Shown here in pieces: positions 1 through 11,503 of a stretch of DNA of 64,000 nt. The number at the start of each line of letters is the position of its first letter. The first letter of the stretch is position 1. The DNA is from Agrocybe praecox (taxonomy: Eukaryota > Basidiomycota > Agaricomycetes > Agaricales > Agrocybaceae). The DNA lies in NCBI GenBank assembly GCA_964017145.1, contig OZ024846.1, positions 2,294,001 through 2,358,000 of the forward strand. Direction: 5' to 3'. Under the pieces are notes generated by a model. The model ran no database searches, was not told where the DNA came from, and was given only the letters and a program-made list of their open reading frames with translations. A program made the position numbers and the translations under genes.

Positions 1-2174
1 GTTATCAGATGTGATCTGCGTCGTTACATGAGTGTAATGCTCGGAAATCGACATGATTATCTTCGGAATTTGTTCTATTGAAAATTCCTGGGTAAAGAAC
101 CACGTCGATGCTACGGTTGATCACGAACAACAAGCTCCATTGGTATGACCAATGTGGCGCAGTACTTCAAGGTTCACTTACATCCGACTAGAAGTAGGAT
201 TCTATTCGATCCTCTTCAGAATACCTATCAAACCGGCCATTCGGCTCTCCTTGTTTGACACCTCGAGTGTACCAATCACCAGTATGTGTAGATTCGAATC
301 ATTAATATACTCAATCCGAGGACACGACTGTAGATGGTCTCACGAGCTCAAGTGTGACGGCGGACAGAGAACCACACCCCTGCCAAAGCGTCTTCCTCCT
401 TCGGCTGGTCGAGCCCACCGAGACGGTAACCTACCTGTGCGGCGTTGTAAGGAACGTATGGTCAGAAAATCAAGAATCACTGGAGGAGAGGTGACATCGA
501 CGAACTCTCTGGATTAACTCTTACTCGTAAGCCCATTCTTCTTTGTGGTCCACTAGACCTGGCTGTTGCAATGATTATTTTTGGTACAACAACCTCGTCG
601 TAATGCATGGCTTTCAGAACCTCCCTTCAAGGCCAAATTTTGCGTAGTATTATACTCGGAAAACTTCTCTCAGACCCGGCAGAAAACCGGTGGTTTACTA
701 TTGGTCCTAAGGCTCCGATACTGGGGCTAAAAGAGGTAAGCGTTCTGTCCTTCAAGTCGACGAGAAGTACTGTATTTGATTCAATTCTAAACCTGATGCA
801 GTGATGCATCCTTCATTTTGCGACTGAACTGAAGTCAAAAAGCGATGTTTCTCCTTCCACAGTTATATTCAACGCTTGTGGAGGTATGGTGGCCTTGGAA
901 TAGACCTTTTCTTAATCAACATAATTGAATTGGACACCTTTTGGATAACTTATGCATAAGTAGCGACGTTTGGAGTGAAAGGTGAGAATAAATGTCCGAA
1001 GATAACCGCGATTATTGTTCGGTAGCATTCAAAAGGATCACGTAAAACATATTGATCGAAATTGTTCCAATATATTAGATGTTGTGGACAGTAAATAGAG
1101 TCTCTCAAAATTAGAACTTGCAGCGCATATGTAATCTCGCATCATTTCTTGCCTCTGTATCCCAGCGACAATAACCCTGCTACCAAATCTCGGGGCGATG
1201 TTAATGGAGGCGCAAAACGACGAAGAAAACCCGAATACATATCTACAGGCCAAGGTGGGCCAGCGTTAATTAATAGACCAAAACATAGTACCCGGAACCC
1301 GTTCTTGCACTTGACGACGAATGGGAGAGTTGCCGCGGGTCAAGGCAGTAACCATCCTGACTATATGTGGTTCCCATCTATGGAGTATTCTCGCCAAGTC
1401 TTCAGCCTGGTCTTCAGCGGTCGACTGCAACTGCGACGACGACGGCAATATTTTTCCAGAATGGGTACTAGAACGATAGTGCACCTTCTTCATACCATAG
1501 AGACCCTTTTAATACACGGCCATTTCTTGCTATTAGCTGTTGATATAACGACAGGGCGTAGCAAGGCATACTATTAAAATAATGATTGTCTTCTACAAAG
1601 TATATTTTGTATCCGCGATGAGAGCATCTGCGCTGATACCGCATGCGCTGCGAGTCTAGGTGTTTGGATACCAATTTTTTAAAATAAAAAAATGAACACA
1701 ACAACGGGTATACTCCACGCAGCCTGAATTTAAGCACATATGATTCTCGAATTAACCTAGATGGGGTCGTGGCTGGTCTTGGTTAATGCTGGAACCTGCT
1801 TCAAAATAACATAGCCACCTGGGCGACCAGCGATCATTGAATCAAACCGCTATAGTTAGCATAGTAACCGAGCCAGCGTCCATGACACCATTGATACGCT
1901 ATTGGAAAAAAGAATCTTATTACATGCATACTTAAAACCAGATCGGACCTGACGCTTGGGGTTTTTCCATCGACAACCGGACGACGAGTTGCTTCCTCCA
2001 TTTCGGTCCGATATACTTAAGGAAGACGCACAGCGCCCATCTGCATTGACGACCCACTTGCTACTCCCACTTTCTGCTTTCCCCCACCCCTTACGAGCGC
2101 CCACGTCGCTTAACAAGCCCGGCGTCCGTAACCTTGCGGTGCTAGCGAAATCAACAGTCGTGGAAAACATTATA
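1..2174. other. No supported gene
   Basis: Several short open frames lie here on both strands, but none has a convincing start, splice pattern or recognisable domain. A minus-strand stretch around 1270-1490 has a protein-like composition but its neighbours in frame are interrupted, so it could be a decayed gene. The last ~200 bases probably include the promoter and 5' leader of the gene starting at 2175. Confidence 0.4.
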
Positions 2175-3032
2175 ATGCAGGCACACTCGTAAGTCACCGG
2201 AAAATCTCTTCACCTTCATGTTCCATCCTGATCCTTGATACTCAGGCAATTCCCTGTGTTAAAGAAAGGCGGCAGGCAGTTGCATAACGGGCCTCAGAGT
2301 GCCCAAGATTATCCAGCTGCGATCGAAGACGAGATATACGCGCGCGAGTTCCTATTCATACCCGGCTTATACGACAGTAGGATGTCAGACGAAGAATTCG
2401 AAGAATTCGCGCGCTCAGGCAGAAGCCTGGTGTTCAATTCCCACAGACATCCATTCGACAACTTCTATTCCATATCATCCGACGATGGGCAGACACACCA
2501 TGGCCATGATAGCCATTTCCTTTCATCGCATGGCAAATCCCCACGAAGTCAACGCGTCGACAACGTATATGACTATCCTCTTGGAGTAGAGGATTTGGAA
2601 TTCGAGGATGACGATGTGCACTCCCTTGATCTATCTGAGGACGAGATGCTATTCGACGATCCTGAAATTTGGATGGAATCATTTGATGCCAAAGAAGGGG
2701 AAAACAGCGTTGATGTGCGATATTTCGATGCCAGTGACTTGTATGACCGCAGTGACGCACAACCACTCGGAAACCCATCTCATAACGACCAAGCCATTGA
2801 GGCCGAAGCTGGGGAAGCTAGCGCATCCGATGAATCCGCCAGCGAGAACGCAGAAACGCCGTCACCGTGCCATCGAGATAACTTTGGCGAAAGCATATCT
2901 GGAAGAAGAAGAAAGGGGCCAGGTTTACTAGTGGGAGGAACACTCGAGGTGGAGAAGGAGAGCAGCAAGTTACGCCAATCACCCTTCGCAAACCGTTTCT
3001 TTGGACCTCGCTCCCGGGTGAGAAGCAGCTGA
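2175..3032 (+). CDS. Acidic hypothetical protein, 2 exons
   Basis: Predicted 266-residue protein. The start chosen is the ATG at 2175, giving a tiny first coding exon (2175-2188), an intron with GTAAGT donor and CTCAG acceptor (2189-2245, 57 nt), and a long second exon to 3032; the frame is kept across the splice. The frame is also open upstream to about 1953 but has no other ATG there, so an extra upstream exon is possible. The protein is rich in Asp, Glu and Ser, with acidic clusters in the middle (for example FEDDDVHSLDLSEDE) and a basic C-terminus ending in GPRSRVRSS. No signal peptide, membrane segment or known domain is visible. The mix of acidic and basic low-complexity segments would fit a nuclear or scaffold protein, but that is only a guess; function unknown. 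Confidence 0.6.
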
Positions 3033-4397
3033 ACTCGTCAAGCCTAAGAGGGTCATGTCCCTTTTTGTCTCTTTTACCCTCGCGTCGGTCGTGTACGATA
3101 GGTTGGAGTGCATTTTATTTTTTTCCGATTTCAATGTGTTTATATCGCCTTGCATCATCTTTTCATGGTTCTATTTTACTTTTTTAATTGTTTTCTTGCC
3201 CTACTATAATTGTAAATTTGTTCATTAATAGGAAATAAACGTATACGTAGTAGTGTAATTGACTTGCTTACGACACAGGCGATCCTTCCGGGTCAGAAAA
3301 TTGTGTAATACGCGGGGTATTAATCCTGGAACAAAAAGATACTGGTCCCTTTGAATAGTAAGTACTATCGTCTGCCTTCGCAAGTCCTTAGTAGCGGTAA
3401 AAATATCAACGAGTGAATACATGAAGTTGCAGAGTTCAGCTGTGGAGAGCTTAGTTTGGTTGCTGGAGTCGACCACTTTAAGCCAGATATCTATGGTCAT
3501 TTTGTCTGAGATATAGACGAATACTGGAACTTGTGGAGAGTTATAGGATGAACCAGGACTCGTAGTTCAACTTGGAAGCAGTGAAGCAAATAAAGAAGTA
3601 ATGTCCCACGCTTCCGGCAAAGTCCTTGAGCTGGAACGGACCTTCGTCCTTGAACAACTCTCCTCCCAGCTCCTGCCTGACCTCAACCCATCATCCATCA
3701 GTGTGCATCATGATCCACAAGCTTTCTGATCAAAAGCTTTTATCAAAGAAACAGGAATCAATTTCCAAAAGATTCTGTCTTGGAGTTGAAAATATAATTA
3801 TCAGATGAGTATGAAATTGCGGAGCGTGTAAGCGCAGGTAAACACCCCATGGCGCGAGTTGCTCCAAGAAATTGACCTGCTGCATACAAGACCAATAATG
3901 ATTAATGAGGGCGGCAGACTCAGGCAGAGTCCTTCTTGCAAATACTTTTCACACTTTTCAACGACTTAACTGCGAAAGCTGCAATCGGGGAAGCGGAAGA
4001 TACATTTATGATAGTGACATATGCGTGAACGGATGAAACGCTTGATATTTTGGGGTGTCGTACTGTTGAACACGTTTCAAACTTGGCACCATCGGTAAGC
4101 CCCCGCCTTCGACCGCAAGCGTCAAGAAGACTGCACTGCGCGCTTGTATATAGTTTTTCATGAACATGAAGAATGACTGGTGAGTGCGAGGAGGATCTGC
4201 GACAGACCACAGTTCAATTGAGCACTCAACGCACTACATAGGTCTCGTAAAGCCAGTGATAAGATTCATCGACAGGGCAGTACAGACCTGTACAGCCGAA
4301 AGGATCAATTGATGGCGTTGATGAAAGATGCGACATTGCCGTGTTCCAAGGGTTTCCCAGGAGACATCAGACCAGATCAGACCGCTGGGCTGAGGAA
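3033..4397. other. Intergenic, weak ORFs only
   Basis: 3' region of the acidic gene and upstream region of the secreted-protein gene. A minus-strand frame at 3225-3500 (91 codons from a real ATG) and a plus-strand ATG at 3601 opening 42 codons have coding-like composition, but neither has a supported gene structure. Nothing else is identifiable. Confidence 0.4.
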
Positions 4398-4405
4398 TAT
4401 AAAAG
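4398..4405 (+). promoter_or_regulatory. TATA box of the secreted-protein gene
   Basis: TATAAAAG lies about 155 bases upstream of the ATG at 4554, within an otherwise GC-balanced stretch. A strong TATA box fits a highly or inducibly expressed gene. No other core element was identified. Confidence 0.55.
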
Positions 4406-4553
4406 AGGGCCATGAGCGTCCTTGATTCCCCAGCAGTGCTCCATACTCTATCTCTTAGGTGCCAGGTTGCCCCAAGAGTCTGTCATTTTCGCCGGTCGAT
4501 ACACATACACATCCTCGAAAGACATCACTCGAATAATCGCCGTTAGTTCCACG

Positions 4554-5784
4554 ATGATTGCTTCAACCTCGACTCTCTTCCTTGCCACCTTGGTTTTCGG
4601 TGCCGCCTCTGTCTTTGGTGCGCCCGTTAGGTAAGGATTTGTCAACTTTGCATTCTTTGGCACAAGTATATTCAATATCTTTCTCCAGGATTTCGGACAC
4701 TCTTTCAGAATCAGTCGCTCGCGCTGTAGTCCCACCCACCGTTGAACCCGTTGCACGGGCCATCGTTGATGTGCAAGATTACCGCCGCCGTTCCAACCTT
4801 GGAGCTGTCAGCAGGCGCGCCGCTCGTGTCGTTTACGAGCGGGACGAGCCATTCGCCGAGATCGTTACCGCTCGCGAACCGGTCTCTGTCGTCACTGAAC
4901 CCACCGAATTTGTTCAACGGGAAACCATCCAACGCCGCTACCCTCGTCGTCAACTCCGTGATTTCTACGAGAAGCGGGAGCCCGCCTCAACTGTAAAGGA
5001 GACGACCATGGTCGTCTCGAAGACCACCGTTCACGACACCCCTGCTGATGCCGCTGCGTTCAACGCTGGTGCTGCTGTAGGCAGTGCCCTTCAACCAACG
5101 GTGTCTGGATTCACTGTCAAGATCCCTCTCCCCATTGTTGGTGACGGTTCAGTTCAGGCATCGACGAGCACCCTCTTGTCGGTGTCTTCTGCTACCACTA
5201 TCGTCGCCTCAGGGACTGCCACCTCAACCGTAACATCGTCCGGTGCTACGTCTGAGACTGCCAGTGCATCTGCTACTGCCTCTGCTACCGGATCGTCTAC
5301 CGATTCAGCTGCTGCGACCGCCACCGCCAGCGTCTCGGCCTCATCAATCGATTCTGCCAGCGCTACCAGCACTGCTACCTCGACTGACTCTGCTTCGGCT
5401 GCCACTCCTACTGCAACCGATGCCGCCGACGGTAGCACCACCACTACCACAACGACCTCCGTCGTCTCAGCTGATCAACCCGCTGCTTCTGGCGCAGCCA
5501 CCGATGGCACGACTTCTACCACCACCACTACTGACAACACCACTGGTGATGACAAGAATGCCGTCGTAGCTGCCGTTGTGCCTGGTGGACAGGGCGCCAC
5601 AACTGGTAACAACAACGCCAACCAACCTGCGATCACCGTCAACGGGTTAGCCCCCGCTGGCGCTGTCGCGGACCAGAGCTCGCGCCGCTCTGTAAAGGTT
5701 TCAACGTCACCAATTGCTCGCCGCCGAGTTGTGGCTCGTAGCGGTGCTTCATGGGCTTCATGGGCACGCCGCCAATTTGAGTAA
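4554..5784 (+). CDS. Secreted Ser/Thr/Ala-rich protein
   Basis: Predicted 390-residue protein. Exon 1 (4554-4630) encodes a clear secretion signal: MIASTSTLFLATLVFGAA, followed by a likely cleavage region SVFGAPVR. The intron (4631-4688, GTAAGG donor, CTCCAG acceptor, 58 nt) joins in frame to exon 2 (4689-5784). After the signal comes a charged region with several dibasic sites (RRRS, SRRAAR, RRYPRR) that could be Kex2-type processing sites. A long mucin-like tract of Ser, Thr and Ala follows at roughly residues 180-320, then a basic tail with RRR motifs. The tract is probably heavily O-glycosylated, suggesting a cell-wall or extracellular protein. No GPI signal (hydrophobic C-terminus) is visible and no enzymatic domain is recognised. 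A TATA box lies upstream at 4398. Confidence 0.75.
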
Positions 5785-6087
5785 ATTTTAAAGTACTTGT
5801 CTTATGACTGCGATCGTTTTTAGGGATGTATTATACATTTGCTACGCCTGTCCGACTGGCTCGGCAGTGTTTATTGCAACTTAAAAATTTATATAAAAAC
5901 ACAAAAATGTTTTGGTGTGATTTAAGCTCTAGAGGTTGTGCGCGTCCAGTAGCAAAAATACTTTGCCATTCAAAAACGAGGGTGAAAAGATGAATGGTAG
6001 GCGATTTTCTGTCATTTGAGAGTTCTTTCACAACATAGTTAGCATACTTACTTTATAATAGATCAGTTGAAGCGCACAGAAATATCA
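5785..6087. other. Intergenic
   Basis: AT-rich 3' flank of the secreted-protein gene and upstream region of the methyltransferase gene. Nothing identifiable. Confidence 0.5.
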
Positions 6088-7490
6088 ATGGAAGCGCTAG
6101 AAATTACAGAAGTATCGAAGAAACAACACGCTACTGACAGTGCATCCCAAAAAATCTCCAGGAATGAGCATCACAGTAAGTCATAATAAAGATTCAAGGT
6201 ACATGCCATCACAGGGATCTAACTATCTGTAGCGTCATTCGACACCCTGATGAAGCTTAAGACGTCTTTCAACGGCAACGGCACCGACTCGCACGACCAA
6301 GACGACAATGGCAACGAGTCGGGTTCAGACGATGGAACTTCTATTTCCGAGGTCGAGTGCGGAGGGTTCCCGTCACATTTCTCTGAGAGAAATGACCGCC
6401 TTTTCCATTCTGAACCAAGCGCTCCATACCCTCTCCCTGTCGATGACAGAGAACAAAATGTAAACAAATCATAATCCGAAGTAAAACGATTTGCTAACTA
6501 TTTCTCTTCCCTGTTTTCCAGCGGCAAGATCTGAACCATACAATTCTTCGCCGATGTTTGGGTCACCACTACGTCGGTCCTGTAGCCAATGTCCTTCAAG
6601 TTCGTCCGGATTCCCCACGTAAAATGGTCCTCGATATTTGCACAGGAAATGGAAAATGGTGCGTCACAATCTTGGTCAATATCTGTTATCCAATCGATAA
6701 TCTTACTCCTATGTATGAACAGGCCCCTTGAAATGTCGGAAGAATTTCCCCGCGTTCATTTCACTGCATTCGACATAGGTGATTCCCCGTCCTATGATTT
6801 GCGCGTCCCAGTCCAGTACCTATCGCTACAAGATATCCACCAGACAACGTACAGTTCGAAATAGATGTCATTAATACACCTTTCCGCTACAGAGATGGGA
6901 CGTTTGATGTCGTGAACGCTCGCGACATTGCTATGGCCGTGAGTAATATACCAGTGTCTCGCTAGTGTCGCTTCTCACAGAGTCACTCTCAGGTACGCGA
7001 CTACGGCCAAGTTCTGAGAGAGGTGGCTCGAGTCCTGCGGCCTGGAGGTCTCTTTGTTTCCTGCGAATGGTCTCCCGGTCCACCAATCATTCCAAGACTG
7101 CAACAAGAGCAACAGGAGCCAAGCACTTACATACCTACGATTGCTCGTCTCCACAGACTCGTCAACAGGGCTTTCCTTCGGACACAGAATTTAACGTCCC
7201 CTGCTGAACATGTTCCACAATATCTGCACAACGCGGGTTCCTTTACTGCAATAACTGCGGCTGAATACTACATTCCCATTGGCAGGCATCCGAGCCCTTC
7301 ACTGCAAGACATATCAATGTCGAACTTGGACGCAAACAAGATATACGGCGATTCAGTTAAACCCTTACTTATGGATGCCGGGATGGTGGAGGACGATGTG
7401 GATCGGTTACTGGAGCTCTACAATCAAGAACTTGACGATACTCGCGGCCTGTACAACGTCTTACACACCGTCCACGCCGTCAAAGTCTAG
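6088..7490 (+). CDS. SAM-dependent methyltransferase, 6 exons
   Basis: Predicted 375-residue class I S-adenosylmethionine methyltransferase of the kind common in fungi (substrate unknown). Exons: 6088-6175, 6233-6459, 6522-6658, 6723-6778, 6817-6938, 6993-7490; all introns are GT-AG and preserve frame. Residues 1-105 are a charged, probably disordered N-terminus. Motif I is MVLDICTGNGKW (about residues 140-151), the glycine-rich SAM loop. The acidic end of beta-2 is FTAFDI, then DGTFDVVNARDI and VLREVARVLRPGGLF give the later core motifs of this fold. The C-terminal ~100 residues form the variable cap that usually sets substrate. The fourth intron is only 38 nt, but the splice is supported because it recreates the family pattern DIVPIATRYPPDNVQFE. 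The first exon is the least certain. Confidence 0.85.
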
Positions 7491-9444
7491 GCTGGAGTGG
7501 GTTGATCATCAGCGAGATGTTTACCCACAACTATCCAAGCTGCAACAAGCGTTTGGACAGCAAACATTTATTTATAGAATCATGCTACTTACTAAGAACA
7601 AACGACGATCGCATACGCTGTCCGATATGATTTAGCACAAGTCAGCAGGATCTGGCATGTGTACGTACTTAGCTTTTGGCGTACTTAGCAGTAATTCTAT
7701 CTTTTTCTTTTCTGTTCGCACTCCGATGCCAATAATTCACGAACATTAATGTCCAATTTTAATCCATAAGCATTATCTACTGTCCCTGACCTCCGAGTCC
7801 AGTAAGGGTTTATTCGATTTGTAGCCAGCAAGAGGCGGTAGGAAGTAAGCCTTTAGCCAGGGGAGATAGAAGACTACGCAGCCCGTCAATATCCCAACTT
7901 TCAAACGATAGGAAGTTACATGTTCAAGTTATCTTTACTGGTGCCGTAGTCAAATTTTAAGGCATGACGCAAATTATCATTTCTTTTCATGAGCATTGCA
8001 ATATTGTGATTCAGAAGTACTCCGCAAGGTGAGAAAAGTTTCCGAGAGATTGGTGCGAAAAGAGTAAAAATTTTAATCTATCCATGCTCCTAAATCCTTT
8101 TACTACAGGCGTCTAACTTGTCCCCTCTGTCACACGACTAAAGAGAAATGGATTTCCACCAAATCATTAATCCTTCATGGGTATGTAACTTGGGCGTATC
8201 TTACAATTGAATTTCCGGACTTGAGTCAACGATATCGATGATCATGAACACGAACAGGACTATGCTATATGTACTAGAAACAAATTCAGACATGTATGTA
8301 TGTATAGCGACAACAGTGAACAACATTTAGGACACAGATGATGGGCAGGAGAGTAAGTAAAACGGTAGGAAAGACGAATGCAGGGGCAGTGTACGAGGTG
8401 AGGTTGATTGCTTGTATGTGGGGGGAGGGGAAAGTTCAAAGGAGGTTGGACGATCATATGGTGATGGGGACGAGAATGAGGATGATGAGGATGATGTAGG
8501 TGTATGTATGTAACAACAGACGATGTTGATGTTGATGACGATGGTGATGATATGATATATCATACATATGACTATGATGATAGGGCGATGCGAATATTGC
8601 TGTTGGTGTGTAGATGATGGTGGTGATGATGGTAAGTGGAGTGTGTCCGCAGTAGGTGGTTTTTAATCTTTTGTGGGTTATTGGAGAGGCGAGTGATGGA
8701 ATCCGAATGAGTATTTGCTATGGATGATTGAGTGGGTGGACTCAGGAAGTTATAGGAGCAGGGCGCGAGGAGTTGAGAGAAGGAGAAGGATAAGACAAAA
8801 AAGAGGAAGAGATGATGAAGAGATGTACAAATAGAGAAAAAGGAGAAAAACAAACTTTTGACCGAGTAAAAGAAAAGGAAAAGAAAAAAGGAGAACCGTG
8901 GAAGGACGGACTGAACAACAACAACATAACACGGGGTAAAGAGGCAAATGACGAGAAGGAAAGTACTGGACGTAACTGAAAAGAGTCACAACGACGTGCG
9001 CAAGGCTCTACGTCTATGAATTGGTCGAGAAGGCCTATTGGAGTGAGATTGAATATCGAATATCGATTGTGGATTTGTGGAGTATGTATGTGTATGTATA
9101 TATGTGGATTGAGTATGAATGCGAGAGATAGCGAGACAGTAGAGAAAAGAGACGAGAGGGAAGAGAGAAGATAAGCATAATTGTCGGTCGGACGTACGAG
9201 AGAGAGAAGAGAGAGAAAATGCACTGGCAGCAGAAATTGAGTTGAGGAACGCAGGTTAAAAAAAAAAGATGAGATGAATCCATTCCGTAGATTAGGGGGA
9301 ATAGGTGGAATGAGTGCAGTATAGTCCGCGATAAAAGATGAGTACAAATGGTGGAGGAAGGTGACGGTGTTGGTGCGAGCCATGCGTGAAAACATATGCT
9401 CGAAGGGGGGAAAGAAAAAATCAAAGAAAAAAGAGGTGCTCCCA
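7491..9444. other. Intergenic, with purine-rich block
   Basis: No gene is seen. From about 8290 to 9440 the plus strand becomes strongly purine-rich, with GATGAT-like repeats and many GAGA runs. Long open frames there on the minus strand are low-complexity Ser/Leu/Phe artefacts of this bias. The block lies directly downstream of the minus-strand SPT2 gene, so it may include its 3' UTR. Confidence 0.5.
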
Positions 9445-11037
9445 TTAACCACGAGCATAACGCTCTTTCTCCTTCTTTCGCCGACGTTTTTCTTCTTCGT
9501 GTTGACGTTCTTGTTCCAACGCAAACATTTCTTCCTTCTTGGCAATGCGTGAGCTGGTTGTAAAGAAAGGTCAGATAATCCGAATATTAGAATATCAAGA
9601 ATCTCCAAAACAAACCTCTTCTTTTCCTCAAGTTCCAACACCCTCGCGTCCACCTCCATATCTTCATCGTCGCTCATAACATCTCTAGCCGTGTACTGAC
9701 TACGATCTTTACCAAACAGAGACCAAATTTCCGACGAGATATCGTCTTTGAGCGAACGTTTCTTCGCAGGCGGAGGGGATGGCGAGTCAGACAAACTCGG
9801 AGAACGGGTGCGTTTGCGTTGCCGGGAACTCGGGTCTGGACGATGGGCAGAAGGCAGAGTCGTGCTACGTCGTGGGGGTTGAGAGGCAGCAGCAGAAGCG
9901 TAAGATTTAGATATCTTGGGCAATTTGTTTGGCTGCGAGGACAAAGGATATATATCGGAGGAACTCGCTCGAGACGTCGAGGGTAAAGGTTTATGTCCCG
10001 CCGAGGGGATCGGCTTTGTCGATGACGGCCTCGCAGGCTTGTGCATCGAGGAAGCTGAGAACGAAGCGGATGGTACTGGGGAGTTGTACTTCGATGGCCC
10101 TAAACAACGAATGAAGATGAGTCACTGAGAGACGACTTGTCGCACCACGATACATACGTTGTTCACTGTCCCGCAAAGGGGGAGAAATGGACGCCGACAC
10201 AGGTGACTTGCGCTGCGGTGGTTGTTCTGCCTTCTTACTTTTGGTCCCAAACCAGTCGTCGAACGCAGTGGCTGATTCGCCCTCGAGGACCTTGCCCTTC
10301 TTCTTCACCTGAATATCAGTAAGGATCTCGTCCATCGTCCGATTATCCTTCTTGTTCGTATTCAGCTTCGTAAGCGAATTGGGCATGTGCAGGATACGTT
10401 CCCGGACAGAGACGCCGCCTTGCAACGACGACGAGGACGCCTCCTGGCCGTCCTTTCTCGATGGGTCGTTGATGATATTCACAGCACCCCCAGGCAGTCG
10501 TTGTCCAGCCCTTCGATACGACGGTACAGACCGCGAAGACCCCTTCGACGACGAGAACAGCTTGCGCATCTCCGCTTGCTGCTTCTTCTGCCTGATTTCT
10601 TCACGAGTGAGCACAACGCCCGGCGGGCCATCGTCGTCATCATCATCATCCAGCTTGCGTTTCCTAACCACATCCGACCTGGACGACGAGCCACCGCCGT
10701 TACCACCAGGATTCGAGCCATTGGCCATCTTAGCAGCCTTCTTCGGTCCATATCGCAAAGAATCTCTCTGTTCGTCTTCCCGCCGTTGCGCAGCCAACTC
10801 TTTCGCCTTTCTCTCAGCCTCCCGTCTCTCTTCCCTCTCCCGCTGCCTCTTCTCCTCTTCGAACCTCTTCATCCTCATTTTCTTCTCCTGTTCTCTTTCC
10901 TTTGCCTCTTTTTCCTCCTGTTGCTTCCTCTGCAGCGCTTCCTTCCTTTTTCGCTCCTGTAGCGCATGTTCCACTGCCTGTTGACTCTCCCGAGTGTGTG
11001 AGGCACTAAGAGCCATCAAAGAGGCGAAAGAAGTCAT
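9445..11037 (-). CDS. SPT2: SPT2 chromatin protein, 3 exons
   Basis: Predicted 490-residue SPT2 homologue. SPT2 family proteins are nuclear histone H3-H4 binding factors acting in transcription-coupled chromatin assembly. Exons (descending): 11037-10158, 10099-9616, 9553-9445, with GT-AG introns of 58 and 62 nt. The start is the ATG at 11037 (MTSFASLMALSASHTRESQ). Residues ~20-110 form a long Arg/Glu/Lys-rich coiled coil, then a poly-Asp patch and a Ser/Pro-rich middle. The C-terminus carries the diagnostic SPT2 block: SEIWSLFGKDRSQY, then an acidic SDDEDMEVD stretch, then ELEEKKSSRIAKKEE and a final Lys/Arg/Glu helix ending ERYARG. These are the family's H3-H4 binding residues. The 5' leader has a (GA)n / (CT)n run at 11073-11092. 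Confidence 0.85.
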
Positions 11038-11503
11038 AGTTTGGGTGTTTCCAAGATTCCAAGGACGTCCGTCTAGAGAGAGAGAGAGAGAAGATTTATG
11101 CAAGAAAGTGAGAGAGAAAATATGCAAGCTAGAATACAATAGTGGGTGGCGGTCCTCGTCGCAAGGTCGAAGGAGTCAACTTAACAAGGCAATCGTGGCA
11201 CTGCACTATCATTATGTAATCACAATACCGAAGCTGACTATTCCGCATTCCGTGGTTGGTGGCGGTGCTCGGTCATGATAAAGGAGTTATCCGGCGATTT
11301 TCATGTCTTTTTGGTAGGTACAGAGTTCATGGATTGTACGTATACGAATGAGTAATGATAGTCAGCTATTGTGCGTTAGAAATCATGATATTGAAGATGG
11401 GTAAGTTGAATGGTATGCAGAAAATTGGATCCGTATACAGAGAATGTTCGGTTCGTAAAACGAAAACTTTGTGAGAAAAGTTGTTCTCTTCTCCTTTCTT
11501 TTT
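11038..11503. other. Intergenic
   Basis: Promoter side of SPT2 and 3' flank of the MFS gene. It contains a short GA microsatellite near 11073-11092. Nothing else is identifiable. Confidence 0.5.

Noticed and set aside
152..1577. Open frames of 60-140 codons in the first 1.6 kb
   Set aside because: Non-ATG starts, no splice-linked partners and no recognisable protein sequence on either strand.
8742..9444. Long minus-strand open frame continuing past the SPT2 end
   Set aside because: Splicing of the last intron gives a family-perfect SPT2 C-terminus ending at 9445. The rest is low-complexity Ser/Leu/Phe sequence from a purine-rich tract.
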